This document shows, piece after piece, positions 63,071 to 64,000 of a DNA stretch of 64,000 nt (positions are counted from its first letter, which is position 1; each line of letters begins with the position of its first letter). The position numbers and the translations under genes were made by a program. Source of the stretch: Herbaspirillum rhizosphaerae_A (GTDB taxonomy: Bacteria; Pseudomonadota; Gammaproteobacteria; Burkholderiales; Burkholderiaceae_D). The notes beneath the pieces were generated by a model. The model saw only the letters and a program-made list of their open reading frames with translations, made no database searches and was not told the DNA's origin. The stretch is taken from assembly GCF_046025915.1 (NCBI RefSeq), contig NZ_JAQQFR010000001.1:372001-436000 (forward strand), written 5' to 3'.

Positions 63071-64000
63071 ATGGCAGCTGTGCAGACGGACGTCAGCGAT
63101 AAACATGGTTTCGGCATCGGCCTCAGCGGCGGTGCGGGAGCGACCGTGTCGTTGCGCCTTCCCGGCCATCCCATGAGCGAGCCCGACGAACGTCTGGGCC
63201 GCCTGCTGTGGAACATCACCTCGCTGGCCGGCCTGCTGTGCGACGCACCGATCACCATGATCTCGCAATTGCAGGGCGAATTCGATTGCTCCGAACGCGG
63301 TGCCTTGACGATGACAGCTGCCGTCGCCCTCGACAGCGGTGTCGATCATCGCCGCCAATGGTGGCGTTTTGCAGGACAGTCGAGCGTGGTGTGCAGTATC
63401 GCCGACTTCAGCCTTTGCGAAACCGCCGTCACCACACCCGACCGTATTACCGAAATCGGTGACCTCCGCCTCGATAGCCGTTGCGCCGATCTGGCCATGT
63501 TGAAGACCGTGCCTGAGGCGCGCTTCTATGCAGCGATTCCACTGAGCGATCAACACGGCGAACTCATCGGCACGCTATGCGTACTTGACCGCGTGCCGCG
63601 CCGTCTGACACCGCATCAGCGCGACGGCCTGCGTCTGTTGGCGCAGCAGTTCATGGAACAGTTGGAAATGCATCGCGACATGCAGCAGTTGCAGCGCCAG
63701 ACGCTGACCGATGCATTGACCGGCGTCGGCAATCGCCGCGGGTTTGACCGTCGCCTGCACGAAGAATGGTCGCGCCATATTCGCAGCGGTGCCGCCTTGT
63801 CGCTGCTGATGATCGATGTCGACAAGTTCAAGCAATACAACGACGTCTATGGCCATCCGGCCGGCGACGTCATCCTCAATCTGCTGTGCGAGTTGCTGCG
63901 CATGCCGCTACGCGCCAGCGACTTCGTGGCGCGCTACGGCGGCGACGAGTTTTCCATCATCCTGCCCAATACGCCGCAGGCGGGCGCGCAACTGGTGGTG
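63071..64000 (+). CDS. GAF-GGDEF protein, probable diguanylate cyclase (runs off the window)
   Basis: Open from the ATG at 63071 for 310 codons to the window edge. The N-terminal half (about 1-200) is GAF-like, with FYAAIPLSDQHGELIGTLCVLD near its end. The GGDEF domain begins TLTDALTGVGNRRGFDRRL and reaches DKFKQYNDVYGHPAGD and RYGGDEFSIILP, the intact active-site GGDEF that makes cyclic di-GMP. The C-terminus, including any EAL domain, is outside the window. GGGAAA precedes the start. Confidence 0.9.
   Translation, partial: MAAVQTDVSDKHGFGIGLSGGAGATVSLRLPGHPMSEPDERLGRLLWNITSLAGLLCDAPITMISQLQGEFDCSERGALTMTAAVALDSGVDHRRQWWRFAGQSSVVCSIADFSLCETAVTTPDRITEIGDLRLDSRCADLAMLKTVPEARFYAAIPLSDQHGELIGTLCVLDRVPRRLTPHQRDGLRLLAQQFMEQLEMHRDMQQLQRQTLTDALTGVGNRRGFDRRLHEEWSRHIRSGAALSLLMIDVDKFKQYNDVYGHPAGDVILNLLCELLRMPLRASDFVARYGGDEFSIILPNTPQAGAQLVV

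Overview
The window is typical Betaproteobacteria, most like Oxalobacteraceae (Herbaspirillum/Collimonas type). This rests on the GcvA-type LysR genes, the Burkholderiales-style porin, the lipA-lipB-ybeD-dat set, parS sites of sequence TGTTTCACGTGAAACA and overall gene content; it is an inference, not a database result. The window spans the chromosomal origin: mnmG-rsmG-parA-parB with parS lies on the left (21.5-27.5 kb) and dnaA-dnaN-gyrB on the right (47.2-52.8 kb). From about 21 kb to 40 kb almost every gene points left, and dnaA, dnaN and gyrB point right, as expected when forks diverge from 40-47 kb.

Layout. 1-6 kb: catabolic/sensing cluster (FAD monooxygenase, alpha/beta hydrolase, chemoreceptor, porin, LysR) with the same bipartite palindromic operator upstream of the monooxygenase and of the hydrolase. 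6-8.4 kb: MFS exporter and a polysaccharide-deacetylase lipoprotein. 8.5-15 kb: lipoate genes lipA-lipB, then ybeD and a D-amino-acid transaminase, with a DUF2917 gene, a LysR gene and a chemoreceptor in between. 15-19 kb: two divergent ABC permease-ATPases. 19-21.5 kb: M24 peptidase-like protein, GlxA-like regulator, tautomerase. 21.5-27.5 kb: parB, parA, a LysE exporter, a lipocalin, rsmG, mnmG and parS. 27.5-30.5 kb: TSUP permease and an unusual UvrD-like helicase. 30.6-40.3 kb: branched-chain amino-acid-type ABC transporter (livGFKHM), GMC oxidoreductase, methylmalonate-semialdehyde dehydrogenase and a LysR gene.

40.3-47.2 kb is the most interesting stretch. Two copies, 790 bp apart, of a complete origin-unwinding module (AT-rich tract, TAG trinucleotide run, DnaA box) flank a [2Fe-2S] ferredoxin gene. 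Further right are two tandem units, each made of a promoter, a small paralogous protein gene, a CU-rich anti-Shine-Dalgarno element and a terminator; they resemble the architecture of the CcsR/cuckoo RNAs of Alphaproteobacteria. A class II glutamine amidotransferase and an inverted DnaA-box pair precede dnaA. The rpmH-rnpA-yidC-mnmE block usually next to dnaA is absent.

52.9-55.5 kb is an A+T-rich restriction-modification island (C5 methyltransferase, Xre-type regulator, putative endonuclease) beside a decayed copy of the AHSA1/small-secreted-protein pair that lies intact just downstream. 56-64 kb holds a degenerate lone ABC ATPase, a DUF421 protein, a LysR gene, an ornithine-cyclodeaminase-family gene, two tandem small acidic proteins, a ferredoxin, an ECF sigma factor with a small membrane protein, and the start of a GGDEF gene. 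Most of the remaining long open frames lie antisense to these genes and were treated as shadows. I saw no rRNA, tRNA, insertion sequence or CRISPR array.
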